Shown piece after piece: positions 42,335-52,799 of a stretch of 64,000 bases of DNA. The notes beneath the pieces were generated by a model. That model did no database searches, had not been told where the DNA came from, and saw only the letters and a program-made list of their open reading frames with translations. The position numbers and the translations under genes are program-made. This DNA comes from CAYHHI01 sp964356335. Lineage in GTDB: Bacteria; Arandabacterota; Arandabacteria; Arandabacterales; Arandabacteraceae. The first letter of the stretch is position 1. Each line of letters begins with the position of its first letter. The stretch lies in the NCBI GenBank assembly GCA_964356335.1, contig CAYHHI010000003.1, forward strand, positions 61,814 through 125,813. The letters run 5' to 3'.

Positions 42335-43366
42335 ATGTCGAATGTCGGCTGGATTCCAAGGAAGGTTCTCTCGCTCTTACCGAGCACAGCGAGGACCGCC
42401 GCGATTCTCGCGCTCTGCATTTTGGCTTGGGCGGTCGCTGGGTGTGCCAGTCCCGCGGTGGAACAGGCAGACCAGCTCGTCAAGGACGGTAAGTCGGATG
42501 AGGCCAAGACGCTTCTCATAGATGCTTTGAAGCAGAATCCCCGCGATCACGAAGCCGATTTCACGCTCGCCAAGATCTACATGCGGGAACAGGACTACGA
42601 TAAGGCCGCGGGATATGCTGAGAAGGCCGTGAAGATTGCCGATTCTGTGCCTGCTTATCATCTGTGGCTTGCGCGGGCGTCTCTGGGCAAAGCCATGAAG
42701 GCAGGCGTCCTCAGCGCCGTGCTCTCGGCGAGGAACGGTAGGGGAGAGTATGAGAAGACCATTGCTCTCGATCCTGAGAACCTGGAGGCTCGGTTCGAGC
42801 TCGCCATGTACTACCTTGTGGCACCTGGGATCATAGGTGGCAGCAAGGAGAAGGCAAAGGAACAGGCCACGCTTCTTGAGTCAAAGGATCCCCTCTATGG
42901 ATCTTATGCGTGGGCGAGCTATTGGGAAAAGCAGCAAGATCTCGCGAAGGCAGAGTCTCTCTTTCTCACGGCGGTTGGCCTCGACACCTCCTCCGCCTCT
43001 ACTGCATTGTACGGCCTGGGTTACTTCTACGAGCGTAACGCGAAGCATGACCAGGCAGCGGGAATCTTCAAGCAAATTCTCGGGAACCGGCCGGATGACC
43101 TGGTCGCCCTGTTCCAGCTTGCCAGCATATATGTCACAACCAAGACCAATCTTGACGAAGCTGAAGCCGCCTTCAAACAATATCTCGAGAAAGGCCCCGC
43201 GCCCGGTGGTCCGGACGAAGCCTGGGCACGCTGGCGGCTTGGGATGGTCTACGATCTTCAGGGCAAGAGGGATTCCTCTCTGGTGGAATTGCGGCAGGCC
43301 GTTCGACTGGCTCCTGGCAACAAGCAATTCAAGGATGCTCTGAAACAGGCGGAGAAGAAGGAATAG
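42335..43366 (+). CDS. TPR-repeat lipoprotein
   Basis: 343 aa. Lipobox in ILALCILAWAVAGC. Several TPR units follow: EQADQLVKDGKSDEAKTLLI, ADFTLAKIYMREQDYDKAAG, ALYGLGYFYERNAKHDQAAG. Such proteins scaffold complexes at the inner face of the outer membrane. A -10-like TATAAT (42290-42295) lies about 40 bp before the start. Confidence 0.82.
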   Translation: MSNVGWIPRKVLSLLPSTARTAAILALCILAWAVAGCASPAVEQADQLVKDGKSDEAKTLLIDALKQNPRDHEADFTLAKIYMREQDYDKAAGYAEKAVKIADSVPAYHLWLARASLGKAMKAGVLSAVLSARNGRGEYEKTIALDPENLEARFELAMYYLVAPGIIGGSKEKAKEQATLLESKDPLYGSYAWASYWEKQQDLAKAESLFLTAVGLDTSSASTALYGLGYFYERNAKHDQAAGIFKQILGNRPDDLVALFQLASIYVTTKTNLDEAEAAFKQYLEKGPAPGGPDEAWARWRLGMVYDLQGKRDSSLVELRQAVRLAPGNKQFKDALKQAEKKE

Positions 43367-43464
43367 CACTTTGCATATCGATTGAGAAAACCAGGTCTCC
43401 TTGATGACTGGATCTCTTTAAAGCCGGACGTTCGAAGCGGGACGTTCTTAGAGGGAGGACGCTT

Positions 43465-44676
43465 GTGAAAACCAGACAACTCTCATCAGCCGATCTCATG
43501 AAACTGGCCGACGGCTTTGCTGCCCACAATTATCACCCCCTGCCCGTGGTTCTCTCGAAGGGAGAAGGGGTATGGGTATGGGATGTTGAGGGCCGCAAGT
43601 ACATGGACATGCTCAGTTCCTATTCGGCGCTCAACCAGGGGCACAGGCATCCACGGATTCTTGAGGCTGCGCGGAGCCAGATCGACAACCTCACGCTCAC
43701 ATCGCGGGCCTTCCACAACGACCAGTTCGGACCTTTCTGTGAGCTTCTGTGCAAGGTGGCCGACCAGGAGAGTGCGCTCCTCATGAACACTGGTGCCGAG
43801 GCCGTCGAGACGGCGATCAAGGCAGCTCGCAAGTGGGGCTATCTTGTCAAGGGCGTGCCCAAGGACCAGGCCGAGATAATTGTTTGCGAAAACAACTTCC
43901 ACGGGAGGACCACTACAGTGGTGGGCTTCTCATCGGAAGAGCAGTATCGCAATGGCTTCGGTCCCTTCGGACCGGGCTTCAAGATGATTCCCTACGATGA
44001 CATCGGCGCCCTGCGCAAAGCCATAACGCCCAATACGGTCGGCTTCCTGGTCGAGCCCATCCAGGGTGAAGCCGGGATACTCATGCCGCGAGAGGGCTAC
44101 CTCAAGGAGGCGGCTACGCTTGTCCGGGCCAACAAGGTGCTTCTCATGCTGGATGAGATCCAGACCGGGCTCGGCAGGACAGGTAAGATGTTCTGCTATG
44201 AATACGAAGGTGCGAAACCGGACGTCCTTATTGTGGGGAAAGCGCTCGGTGGAGGCGTTTATCCGGTATCGGCGATACTCTCCTGCAAGGAAGTGATGGA
44301 TGTCTTCAGGCCCGGTGATCACGGGAGCACCTTCGGTGGAAATCCGCTCGCATGCGCCATTGGGACTGCCGCGCTCCAGGTCATAGTTGATGAAGACCTG
44401 CCCGCGAAGGCCTTCGAGGCCGGACGCTACTTCATGGACGAGCTCCGCAAGATGAATTCGCCTCATGTGAAGGACATAAGAGGAAAAGGCCTTCTGATCG
44501 GGGTAGAGGTAAAGGGGGCTTCGGGCACTGCAAGGCCCTTCTGCGAGCGCCTGATGGATCTTGGAATCCTCGCCAAGGAGACCCATCACCAGGTCATCAG
44601 GTTCGCACCGCCGCTTGTGATTTCTCATGACGAGATTGCCTGGGCGATTGAGAGAATCAAGAAAGTCCTCGCATAA
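43465..44676 (+). CDS. rocD: Ornithine aminotransferase
   Basis: 403 aa from GTG. Class III aminotransferase with LLMNTGAEAVETAIKAARKW, NNFHGRTTTVVGFSS, LVEPIQGEAGI, LMLDEIQTGLGRTGKM, PLP lysine in IVGKALGGGVYPVSAI, and GSTFGGNPLACA. The match to RocD-type ornithine-oxoacid transaminases is close along the whole length. It would link ornithine to glutamate semialdehyde and proline. Confidence 0.88.
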   Translation: MKTRQLSSADLMKLADGFAAHNYHPLPVVLSKGEGVWVWDVEGRKYMDMLSSYSALNQGHRHPRILEAARSQIDNLTLTSRAFHNDQFGPFCELLCKVADQESALLMNTGAEAVETAIKAARKWGYLVKGVPKDQAEIIVCENNFHGRTTTVVGFSSEEQYRNGFGPFGPGFKMIPYDDIGALRKAITPNTVGFLVEPIQGEAGILMPREGYLKEAATLVRANKVLLMLDEIQTGLGRTGKMFCYEYEGAKPDVLIVGKALGGGVYPVSAILSCKEVMDVFRPGDHGSTFGGNPLACAIGTAALQVIVDEDLPAKAFEAGRYFMDELRKMNSPHVKDIRGKGLLIGVEVKGASGTARPFCERLMDLGILAKETHHQVIRFAPPLVISHDEIAWAIERIKKVLA

Positions 44677-44746
44677 TAAGATGGCACGAACAGCCCGGCT
44701 CTGACGGTGCCGGAGATGCGTAAACAGCAGTCTAAGGAGGGTTGAA

Positions 44747-47308
44747 ATGAAGCAAGCACGTAAGGGAAGTTCCCCGCTCCGGAAGATGGTTGCTTTGTCA
44801 GTTACCTTGGTTCTTGCGGTTGCTTCAATGTCACTGGTCATTCTCGCAGAAAGGGGCCTTGCTGGCGAGGAGATCTCATCACCCGAGCTAACACTTCCCC
44901 TCAATGTGCTTCAGGACGAAGGCAGTTTCACCTTCTATCTCAATGAGGAAGTTCTTGTCAGAGGTGGCTTCGAGTGGCGGGCCGACGGCAGCTACACTGG
45001 CGACTACAACATCACGATGGCCGGCCAGACCATATCGGCCACGATGGATATCAAGGTTGATGATAAGGGTTACTGGACCGCGATCTCCATGACGACTCCT
45101 CAGGGACCGGTTGGGGTCGTGCGCGAAGGTGACAAAGCAAAGATAACCACGGACAAGGAGGTCAGAACGGTTGACCTGCGTCCCGGCACCCTCCTCTTCG
45201 AGAACTTCAGCCCCGCGCTCATGAGCCAAGCAATCATCGCTTACGACCAGACGCTTGGAGGCAAACAGACCTTCCCGCTTTTCATCATCCCGGCCGTCGT
45301 CATGGATGCATCACTCGAAAGACTTGAGACAGTCGAGCGGACCGTGATGGGCATGACCCAGAGATTCACCCTCTACCGTTACGGCCTGCCAGGTGTGGAT
45401 GTAACGGTCTGGGTGGACGATGGGAATCGGGTTTGCTTCGGAGATGTTCCTGCCCAGCATGGGGCCTATGTTCGTGACGGCTACGAAGCGCTCAGGCTCA
45501 CAACGATCGCAGATTCCACCCTCTCGCAGCCCACGTACGAAGTGGCTGTGGATAAGGGCGTCCGTATCCCGATGAGGGACAAGATCACGCTCTCGGCCGA
45601 CATCTACAGGCCCGATGCCCCTGGCAAGTTCCCCGTCATTCTGGTGCGCACTCCATACAAGAAGGAGATGAACGAGCTCCAGGCCAAGTTTTTTGCGCGC
45701 CGGGGCTACGTCTTTGCGGTCGAGGACTGCCGCGGACGTTTCTCCTCCGAGGGCACATGGAACCCATTCTTCGATGAGCCGGCTGACGGCTACGACACAA
45801 TTGAATGGCTCGCCGGTCAGCCCTGGTCAGACGGCAAGGTGGGGATGATCGGAGGCTCTTATGTTGGCTGGGTGCAGTGGTGGGCCGCGCGCGAGGCTCC
45901 TCCGCACCTCGTCACCATTATTCCAAACGTGTCTCCTCCCGACCCTTACTACAACATCCCGTACGAATACGGGGCCTTCTTCATGTGGGGAGCAATTTGG
46001 TGGGCCGACGTGCTCGAGCAGGAGGCAACGGCGGACCTCACCGGCAAGGCCTTCAGGGACATAATGGAAAAGAAGTATGTGAAACTCCTGCGCCACCTAC
46101 CTGTTGTTGATCTCGACGAGATCATCCTCGGCAAGAAGAATCCTTACTGGCGCGACTGGATCAAGCATCCCGACAACGACCAGTACTGGGAGCGAGCCAA
46201 TTTCCTTGATCGCCTCGCGAACGTCAACATACCCGTCTATAATCAATCGGGCTGGTATGATGGCGACGGCATCGGATCGAAGCTAAACTATCTCGCCATG
46301 GCAAAGTATGGGCATCCCAACCAGAAGCTCATCCTTGGGCCGTGGGCACATACCGCCAGCGCCACCCGCATGGGGCCCAGGGAGACCGATTTCGGCCCCA
46401 ACGCCATTGTGGACCTCGAGCGCAGCTATGTGCGCTGGCTTGACAGGTGGCTCAAGGGCATGGATAACGGAATTGACAGGGAACCCCTGGTCTCACTCTT
46501 TGTTATGAACACCAACAAGTGGCTTACCGGGAATACTTATCCGCTGCCCGAGACCAAGTTCACCAAGTTTTACCTGGCGAGCCAGGGACAGGCAAACACC
46601 TCCTCAGGCGATGGCTGGCTTGATGCGGCACCGCCGGCCGGTGTCGGGTCTGCCTTCGACACCTACACCTACGATCCGGGTGATCCCACGCCTGATCCGG
46701 ACTTCTACTTCGATCCGAAGGATCTCTTAGAGGATGACAAGGAGAAGCCGGGAGAGGACACAAGCAAGGAAGAGATTTCAGTCGAGGAAGAGCGCCAGAA
46801 AGTGCTGGCCTACCATGGCAGGGTGGATTCCGAGCGACAGGACATCCTCGTGTATGAAACCCGTCCGATGGAGCAGCCCCTCACCTTTGCCGGGCCTGTC
46901 TCCGCCGTGCTCTATGCCGGCTCTTCGGCAAAGGATACCGACTGGTTCATGCGTCTTTCGCAGGTTGACGCCGAAGGCAATATCTTCCCGCTGGTCCACG
47001 GCGTCATACGAGCCAGGTACCGGAATTCCTTCTCGAAGCCCGAGATGCTCCAGCCTGGAGAGATCTATGAATACCGCATCGACATGTGGCAGACCGGCAT
47101 CACTGTCCCTGCCGGAGCCAGACTTCGCGTGGAGGTCGCCTCAGCCTCCTTCCCCCTGTTCTCGAGAAACCTCAACACCGGCGGCCACAACGAGACCGAG
47201 ACGAAGTACGTGACGGCCACGCAGAAGATCTATCACGACAAGGACCACCCATCGCATATCCTTCTGCCGGTGATTCCTGAGCCGGCCTTCAAGGACAAGA
47301 TCGATTAG
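44747..47308 (+). CDS. Secreted CocE/NonD-type X-Pro acyl hydrolase
   Basis: 853 aa. A signal peptide or anchor (VALSVTLVLAVASMSLVILA) is followed by about 230 residues of unique beta-rich sequence, then an S15-type hydrolase domain: VRIPMRDKITLSADIYRPDA, YVFAVEDCRGRFSSEG, catalytic Ser in IGGSYVGWVQWW, and a jelly-roll C-terminal domain (MRLSQVDAEGNIFPL, VPAGARLRVEVASASF). It likely releases X-Pro dipeptides or cleaves esters outside the cytoplasm. A 55-residue acidic insertion lies near residues 640-695. Confidence 0.85.
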   Translation: MKQARKGSSPLRKMVALSVTLVLAVASMSLVILAERGLAGEEISSPELTLPLNVLQDEGSFTFYLNEEVLVRGGFEWRADGSYTGDYNITMAGQTISATMDIKVDDKGYWTAISMTTPQGPVGVVREGDKAKITTDKEVRTVDLRPGTLLFENFSPALMSQAIIAYDQTLGGKQTFPLFIIPAVVMDASLERLETVERTVMGMTQRFTLYRYGLPGVDVTVWVDDGNRVCFGDVPAQHGAYVRDGYEALRLTTIADSTLSQPTYEVAVDKGVRIPMRDKITLSADIYRPDAPGKFPVILVRTPYKKEMNELQAKFFARRGYVFAVEDCRGRFSSEGTWNPFFDEPADGYDTIEWLAGQPWSDGKVGMIGGSYVGWVQWWAAREAPPHLVTIIPNVSPPDPYYNIPYEYGAFFMWGAIWWADVLEQEATADLTGKAFRDIMEKKYVKLLRHLPVVDLDEIILGKKNPYWRDWIKHPDNDQYWERANFLDRLANVNIPVYNQSGWYDGDGIGSKLNYLAMAKYGHPNQKLILGPWAHTASATRMGPRETDFGPNAIVDLERSYVRWLDRWLKGMDNGIDREPLVSLFVMNTNKWLTGNTYPLPETKFTKFYLASQGQANTSSGDGWLDAAPPAGVGSAFDTYTYDPGDPTPDPDFYFDPKDLLEDDKEKPGEDTSKEEISVEEERQKVLAYHGRVDSERQDILVYETRPMEQPLTFAGPVSAVLYAGSSAKDTDWFMRLSQVDAEGNIFPLVHGVIRARYRNSFSKPEMLQPGEIYEYRIDMWQTGITVPAGARLRVEVASASFPLFSRNLNTGGHNETETKYVTATQKIYHDKDHPSHILLPVIPEPAFKDKID

Positions 47309-47345
47309 CATGGCCCGACGAGATATATGAGCACTGGAGGGTGAC

Positions 47346-48095
47346 ATGGACGTGAGACTGAAGCAACAATTCACAACTCTTTGGGAGAAGTACTTTCCGG
47401 GCGCCGAGCTGCCGATGGTATTCTCCTATTCGAGTGGTAACAAATGGGGCGAGCGTGCCAAGGCCGATCGCAAGACGCACTGCATCATTGATGATCTCGC
47501 CGGTGTCCGACAGGGAAAGACCCTGGTCCTCGACGTTGACACCACGAAATGTGGAGGTGGAAAGAGGTATCTGGGTTTCTCACAGAAGCTGCGGCCCGAC
47601 TTCGAATTCTTCCTCTCCACCGGCATCCCCGGCAAGATGGAGGGAGAACGGTATAAGAAGTCTCCGAAATTGGTTATGGAACAGCTGAGGCGCCTGCCAA
47701 CCTTTGAGGCCCCGGGGAAATACATTGTTTTCAGACGATGGGACATGCTAGAGGTGGATGATGAGCCGATGGTGGTGACCTTCTTTGCCGCCCCCGATGT
47801 ACTCTCCGGGCTCTTCTCGCTTGCCAATTTTGACGACCCCGACGTGAATGCAGTGATTGCTCCTTCGGGGTCGGGCTGTGCCACCATTGTTTACTATCCT
47901 TGCATTGAGTCAAAGTCGGAACACCCGCGCGCCGTGCTCGGCATGTTCGATGTGTTTGCGAGACCCTGTGTTGATCCCAACATCCTGACGCTCTCTATCC
48001 CGATACCCAAGTTCCTCAGTATGGTGGAGAATATGGAAGAGAGTTTCCTCGTGACTTCGTCGTGGGACAAGGTCAGAGCCAGGATCAAACAATAA
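47346..48095 (+). CDS. DUF169 domain protein
   Basis: 249 aa, cytoplasmic. LDVDTTKCGGGKRYLGFS, PGKYIVFRRWDMLE, VNAVIAPSGSGCATIVYYP and EHPRAVLGMFDVFARPCVDP match DUF169, a family common in anaerobes with conserved cysteines that suggest metal or Fe-S binding. Biochemical role not established. Confidence 0.8.
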   Translation: MDVRLKQQFTTLWEKYFPGAELPMVFSYSSGNKWGERAKADRKTHCIIDDLAGVRQGKTLVLDVDTTKCGGGKRYLGFSQKLRPDFEFFLSTGIPGKMEGERYKKSPKLVMEQLRRLPTFEAPGKYIVFRRWDMLEVDDEPMVVTFFAAPDVLSGLFSLANFDDPDVNAVIAPSGSGCATIVYYPCIESKSEHPRAVLGMFDVFARPCVDPNILTLSIPIPKFLSMVENMEESFLVTSSWDKVRARIKQ

Positions 48096-48110
48096 GAAAG
48101 TGGGTGCTTG

Positions 48111-50174
48111 ATGGGAAAGCCGGCCTCGAACTGTAGCCTGCCGGTCTTGACGATGCTCGTAGCAACGCTCCTCGTTGGCGTCTGGCCGGGCTGCCGGGGT
48201 ATGGGTCTGGCCTGTGCGGAAACCCCGGTTCAGACTCCTTTGAGCATGGTGACCCATCCCGCATGGAGTCACAATGCGAGCATCTATGAGGTCAATCTCC
48301 GCCAGTATTCGCCGGGGGGCACTTTCAGGGAATTCGCAGAGCACCTTCCGAGGCTTAAGGAGATGGGAGTCGGGATTCTCTGGTTCATGCCTGTCCATCC
48401 CATCGGGGAGAAGAATCGTAAGGGCACACTCGGGAGCTATTACTCAGTCAAAGACTACATGGCCGTCAACCCCGAATATGGCACCATCGAAGACTTCAAG
48501 GCCCTGGTTGGGAGAATCCACGAGATGGGAATGTTCGTGATCATTGACTGGGTCGCCAACCATACGTCTTGGGATAATTCTCTTACCGTCGAGCACCCGG
48601 AGTGGTACACGAGAGGCTCCTCCGGGAACTTCATCCCGCCTGTCCCCGATTGGCGTGATGTCATTGATCTTAACTATGATAATCCCGAGCTGCGCAGATA
48701 CATGATAGACGCTATGAAGTTCTGGGTTCGAGAGACTGATATCGACGGCTTCAGGTGCGATGTGGCCGAGATGGTGCCGCTGGACTTCTGGGCAGTTGCG
48801 CGCGCCGAACTCGACGGCATCAAGCCTATTTTCATGCTGGCTGAGGGCGAGTCCCCGGCGCTTCATACCCAATCTTTCGATGCATCCTACGGCTGGGAAC
48901 TGTTCAAGCTGATGCGGCGTGTCGCCGAAGGCACGAGCGCGGCCACGGACCTGTGGGCCTATTTCGAGCGGAACAGGGCGGCCTACCCTGAAGATGCTTA
49001 CCGCATGTACTTCACATCAAACCATGACGAAAACTCCTGGAACGGCACCGCGGTTAAGATGTTCGGGGACGGCGCGGAGGCATTTGCCGTGCTAGCCGCT
49101 ACCGTCGCTGGCATACCCCTGGTCTACAGCGGCCAGGAAGCCGGCATGAGCAAGCGCCTGGCCTTCTTCGATAAGGACCTGATCGATTGGAAAGCAAACG
49201 GATCGGCCGGTTTCTACAAGACCCTGCTTAATCTCAAGAGGGATAACAAGGCCCTGTGGAATGGTGTCTCGGGTGGCCCGCTTGTGCGCGTCAAGACTTC
49301 CAAGGACGGCGCGATCTTTGCCTTTACTCGCCAGCAGGGTGCCAGCAAATTGCTGGTTGTGCTGAATCTGTGTCAGCGCAGGCAGCAGGTGGAATTGAGG
49401 GGCAAACACTTCGCCGGCAGCTACGCCGATGTCTTCACCGGCAACGAGGAGTCCCTTGCCGATGGCACTTGGCTCAAACTGAAACCCTGGGAATACCGGG
49501 TGCTGGCCATGAGTCCGCGCCGCAGTGCAGAACCTCCCGGTGGCACGTCCCCTTCCGGCCCCGCCGGCGCGTCACGTGTTGAGGCAAGTATCTCGAAACC
49601 TTCCGACGAGGCGGCAGGAGCCGCGGCAGACCCTGATCTTGTCGCATCATGGATGACGGGGTCGTTCAGCAGTGAGGAGCAGGCCAAGGCCGACACTAAC
49701 TACTTCGACATAAGGCTGGAGATGGTGCGCATCTGGAAGGCGCGCACAGATGGCTGGTGGCTGTATGTGGAACAGGCGGTAGCCGGGAGCGAGGCTCGCC
49801 CCTATAGGCAGCGGGTGTATCACCTCACCGGCCAACAAGATGGTTCGATTCGAAGCGATGTCTTCTCAGTCCCTGATCCCTTGAGGTTCGCCGGCGACTG
49901 GCGGAAGTCCGCTCCGCTGGCCACGCTCACCCCGGATTCTCTTGAGGCGCGGAAGGGATGCGCCGTGATTCTGCGAAAAGCGCCGGATACCGCGTTCGAA
50001 GGCGGCACGGTCGACAAGGAATGTGCCAGTGATCTTCGCCGGGCGGCCTATGCCATCTCGGAGGTGCGCGTGACACCCGATGGCCTCGCCACGTGGGATC
50101 GCGGATACGATAAGAACGGAAAGCAGGTCTGGGGCGCCACCCAGGGTGGCTATGTCTTCAAGAGAATCAGGTGA
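48111..50174 (+). CDS. Secreted alpha-amylase family glycoside hydrolase (GH13)
   Basis: 687 aa from ATG 48111 (a TTG lies directly before). Signal peptide TMLVATLLVGVWPGC may be lipidated. The GH13 barrel is clear: FREFAEHLPRLKEMGVGILW, FVIIDWVANHTSWD, nucleophile Asp in DGFRCDVAEM, acid Glu in FMLAEGESPA, and TSNHDENSW with the third acid. Residues about 480-687 form an extra domain after a Pro/Ser/Gly-rich linker with no family I recognise. Acts on alpha-glucans outside the cytoplasm. Confidence 0.88.
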   Translation: MGKPASNCSLPVLTMLVATLLVGVWPGCRGMGLACAETPVQTPLSMVTHPAWSHNASIYEVNLRQYSPGGTFREFAEHLPRLKEMGVGILWFMPVHPIGEKNRKGTLGSYYSVKDYMAVNPEYGTIEDFKALVGRIHEMGMFVIIDWVANHTSWDNSLTVEHPEWYTRGSSGNFIPPVPDWRDVIDLNYDNPELRRYMIDAMKFWVRETDIDGFRCDVAEMVPLDFWAVARAELDGIKPIFMLAEGESPALHTQSFDASYGWELFKLMRRVAEGTSAATDLWAYFERNRAAYPEDAYRMYFTSNHDENSWNGTAVKMFGDGAEAFAVLAATVAGIPLVYSGQEAGMSKRLAFFDKDLIDWKANGSAGFYKTLLNLKRDNKALWNGVSGGPLVRVKTSKDGAIFAFTRQQGASKLLVVLNLCQRRQQVELRGKHFAGSYADVFTGNEESLADGTWLKLKPWEYRVLAMSPRRSAEPPGGTSPSGPAGASRVEASISKPSDEAAGAAADPDLVASWMTGSFSSEEQAKADTNYFDIRLEMVRIWKARTDGWWLYVEQAVAGSEARPYRQRVYHLTGQQDGSIRSDVFSVPDPLRFAGDWRKSAPLATLTPDSLEARKGCAVILRKAPDTAFEGGTVDKECASDLRRAAYAISEVRVTPDGLATWDRGYDKNGKQVWGATQGGYVFKRIR

Positions 50175-50219
50175 GCCCGCTACGCTCTGCTGACCTTGCA
50201 GGTTTGCAGGCCTGCCCCC

Positions 50220-50882
50220 CTATTTCTTCTTGGGATATCCCACGGTCTGCGCCAAGGTTATCTTCTGCTCAGGCTTGAGATTCATCGTTTTGGCCAGGGT
50301 CTCCTTGTCAACGTACCCGCGCACCACCGTTGCCAGACCTTCGGAAGCGCAGTAGAGGTAGACATTCTGGCTGATGAAACCAGTGTCGCATGCCGAATAG
50401 AATTTCTTGTCGTCTTCGGATGACTTCTCGCCCATCCTGGAGTAGTCGGCAACGTAAACAAGGTTCATCGGTGCCTCTCCGACAAAGGGCTGGCCCCCAG
50501 TCTTGGCGCGGATGTCCTCTGCCAGAACCGGCTTCAGTTCGTTTGCCTTTGCATCATAGAGATACAGGCCCTCAGCGAGGGCCACATAGATGTCGATTTC
50601 CTGCCAGTTGACGGCGGATGGCGCAGTGCGCTTGCTCGATTCAGGGCGGTTTATCCCGTCCGCGGCCCAGAGCAGATTGGAGATCACCTGCATCGGCAGT
50701 TTGTCAGTGGCGAAATCGCGACCGGTCTGTCTTGCCTTCAAGGCCTCCATCAGGGGCTTGCCGCCCGACATCTGCGGCGCGGGAAGCTTGATGGGTGCAA
50801 GATCCTTGGCGAGACTCACTGCCGAAGCAATGAGAAGCATCGCCAGCCCCAAACTCACGATCTGAAGCATTGTGGCTTTCAT
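50220..50882 (-). CDS. Exported SagB-like nitroreductase-family protein
   Basis: 220 aa with signal peptide (LQIVSLGLAMLLIASAVSLA). The nitroreductase fold is recognised from MEALKARQTGRDFATDKLPM, LLWAADGINRPESSKRTAPS, IYVALAEGLYLYDAKANELK, DTGFISQNVYLYCASEGLAT. Members use FMN; export is unusual but known for SagB-type proteins near this size. Convergent with the amylase gene. Confidence 0.8.
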   Translation of the reverse strand: MKATMLQIVSLGLAMLLIASAVSLAKDLAPIKLPAPQMSGGKPLMEALKARQTGRDFATDKLPMQVISNLLWAADGINRPESSKRTAPSAVNWQEIDIYVALAEGLYLYDAKANELKPVLAEDIRAKTGGQPFVGEAPMNLVYVADYSRMGEKSSEDDKKFYSACDTGFISQNVYLYCASEGLATVVRGYVDKETLAKTMNLKPEQKITLAQTVGYPKKK

Positions 50883-51172
50883 CTGTCTCCTCCCTGGCTC
50901 CTGTCTGTTCCGGTAATCCTTACTGGGCCGACATCCCGGCCCGAGTACAAGCCTGACTCAGGTAAGATAAGCTTCGCCCCTGAGGCGGTCAATCGGAATC
51001 ACCTACACACCCGGGTTGACATCTGGGGAAAGTTCTTGTAGAGTGGGCTTGATCAATGGGCCATCCCCTGGCGGCCCGCCGTGTTCTCGTAGGCACGTTA
51101 GAAAGTCGCAAATTGAATTCGCTCTATAATCGGGATGCTCACCCCTGATAGAAGGCAAGCAAAGGAGGACAA

Positions 51173-52720
51173 GTGAAATCCAGAATCTCACGGCGCACGT
51201 TCTTGAAGCAATCCTCCAAAGGTGTGATGGCCGCCGCGGTGGTTCCCTATCTTCTGGGGCCGGCTGACAGGGCGTTCGCGATGCTCACCTCGAAAGAGTT
51301 GGCCCTCCAAGACTACTACAATCACTTTGGCATTGATGAAAAAACCATCCAGGAAGTGATTGCAGAGGCCCTCTCTCGCGGCGGAGATTACTGCGACCTG
51401 TTCTTTGAACACACGATTAGCAATAATATAGGGCTCGAGGACAAGGAGGTCAATCGAGCCTTCAGTGAAGTGGACTATGGGGTCGGCATACGTGTCTTGA
51501 AAGGCGATCAAACAGGCTATTCCTTCACGGAAGAGATCACGCCCGAGGCCATGAAACTTGCAGCACGGACCGCTGCTAATATCGCATCCTCAAGTCAGAC
51601 CGTCGCTCCCGTCGGGCTTACCCTGCACAAGCCCCCGGCCTATTATCCCATCCAGACCTCTTGGGAAGATGTGTCGGTTGATGAGAAGATCCCCTACCTC
51701 ATGAACCTCAACGACAAGGTCTTCGTGCTTGATCCGCGCGTGATAAAGTCGAGGATTTCGTTCTCGGACGAAACCTCATATGTCCTCGTAGCGACATCGG
51801 ACGGTAGAATCGTCTATGACTACCGGCCCATGGGACGGGCATCGGTCAACTGCACGGCGGAGCAAAATGGCCGGCGCGAGCAGAATGGTTTTGATCTCTC
51901 CGGCCGCATGGGTATTGAGTTCTTCACCCCGGAAAACCTTGATCTCCTTGCAAAGGAAGCCGTGCGGCGCACCGTCGCCCTGTTTGACGCCGTCAAGCCC
52001 GAAGCCGGCGAGATGGAAGTGGTGCTCGCGGCGGGCAGTTCAGGTATTCTGCTCCACGAGGCCATCGGTCACGGCATGGAGGCGGATTTCAATCGCAAAC
52101 AGATTTCAATCTTCTGCGATAAGATGAATAAGCCCGTGGCCGAGCCGTTCGTCAACATAGTCGATGACGGAACCAATCTCAACATCCGCGGCTCGCTCAA
52201 CATTGATGACGAAGGAAACGATACCGAACGTACCTACATGGTGGCCGATGGCATCCTCACCAGCTATCTTCACGACAGGATAAGCACCCAGTACTACAAG
52301 GTAAACCCAACCGGCAATGGCCGGCGCGAGTCATTCCGCTTCCCGCCCCAGCCGCGAATGCGAAACACCTACATGCTTGCCGGGCCTCATAGGCGCGAGG
52401 AGATCATAGGCAGCGTGCGGCACGGTCTTTATGCCGAGGCATTCACCAATGGGGAGGTCCAGATCGGCGCTGGTGATTTCTCCTTCTACGTTAAGTCCGG
52501 TTGGCTGATAGAAAACGGCGAGCTGACCAAGCCCGTCAAAGACGTCAATATCATTGGGAACGGACCCCAGGTCTTGAAGAACATTGTCATGGTGGGGGAC
52601 GACCTTAAGATGGCCGAAGGCGGGTGGACCTGTGGCAAGGGCGGTCAGGGAGTGCCCGTTTCCCAGGGGCTGCCGACAGTCAAGGTTTCAAAGATCACGG
52701 TTGGTGGTGTGAATACTTGA
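51173..52720 (+). CDS. tldD: TldD-like metalloprotease with Tat signal
   Basis: 515 aa from GTG. Starts MKSRISRRTFLKQSSKG with the twin-arginine motif SRRTFLK and a hydrophobic h-region, so it should be exported folded by Tat. The TldD core shows GVGIRVLKGDQTGYSF, the zinc motif HEAIGHGMEADF and GNGPQVLKNIVMVGDDLKMA. TldD usually acts in the cytoplasm with TldE to degrade or mature peptides such as microcins and CcdA. Its partner gene follows after 80 bp but has no export signal. Confidence 0.88.
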   Translation: MKSRISRRTFLKQSSKGVMAAAVVPYLLGPADRAFAMLTSKELALQDYYNHFGIDEKTIQEVIAEALSRGGDYCDLFFEHTISNNIGLEDKEVNRAFSEVDYGVGIRVLKGDQTGYSFTEEITPEAMKLAARTAANIASSSQTVAPVGLTLHKPPAYYPIQTSWEDVSVDEKIPYLMNLNDKVFVLDPRVIKSRISFSDETSYVLVATSDGRIVYDYRPMGRASVNCTAEQNGRREQNGFDLSGRMGIEFFTPENLDLLAKEAVRRTVALFDAVKPEAGEMEVVLAAGSSGILLHEAIGHGMEADFNRKQISIFCDKMNKPVAEPFVNIVDDGTNLNIRGSLNIDDEGNDTERTYMVADGILTSYLHDRISTQYYKVNPTGNGRRESFRFPPQPRMRNTYMLAGPHRREEIIGSVRHGLYAEAFTNGEVQIGAGDFSFYVKSGWLIENGELTKPVKDVNIIGNGPQVLKNIVMVGDDLKMAEGGWTCGKGGQGVPVSQGLPTVKVSKITVGGVNT

Positions 52721-52799
52721 TCAATGACTTTACGATCTGACGCAATCAAGTCCGGTACGCCAGGAGATTCGTGACGAAACCTGAGATGAGGAAAAGATC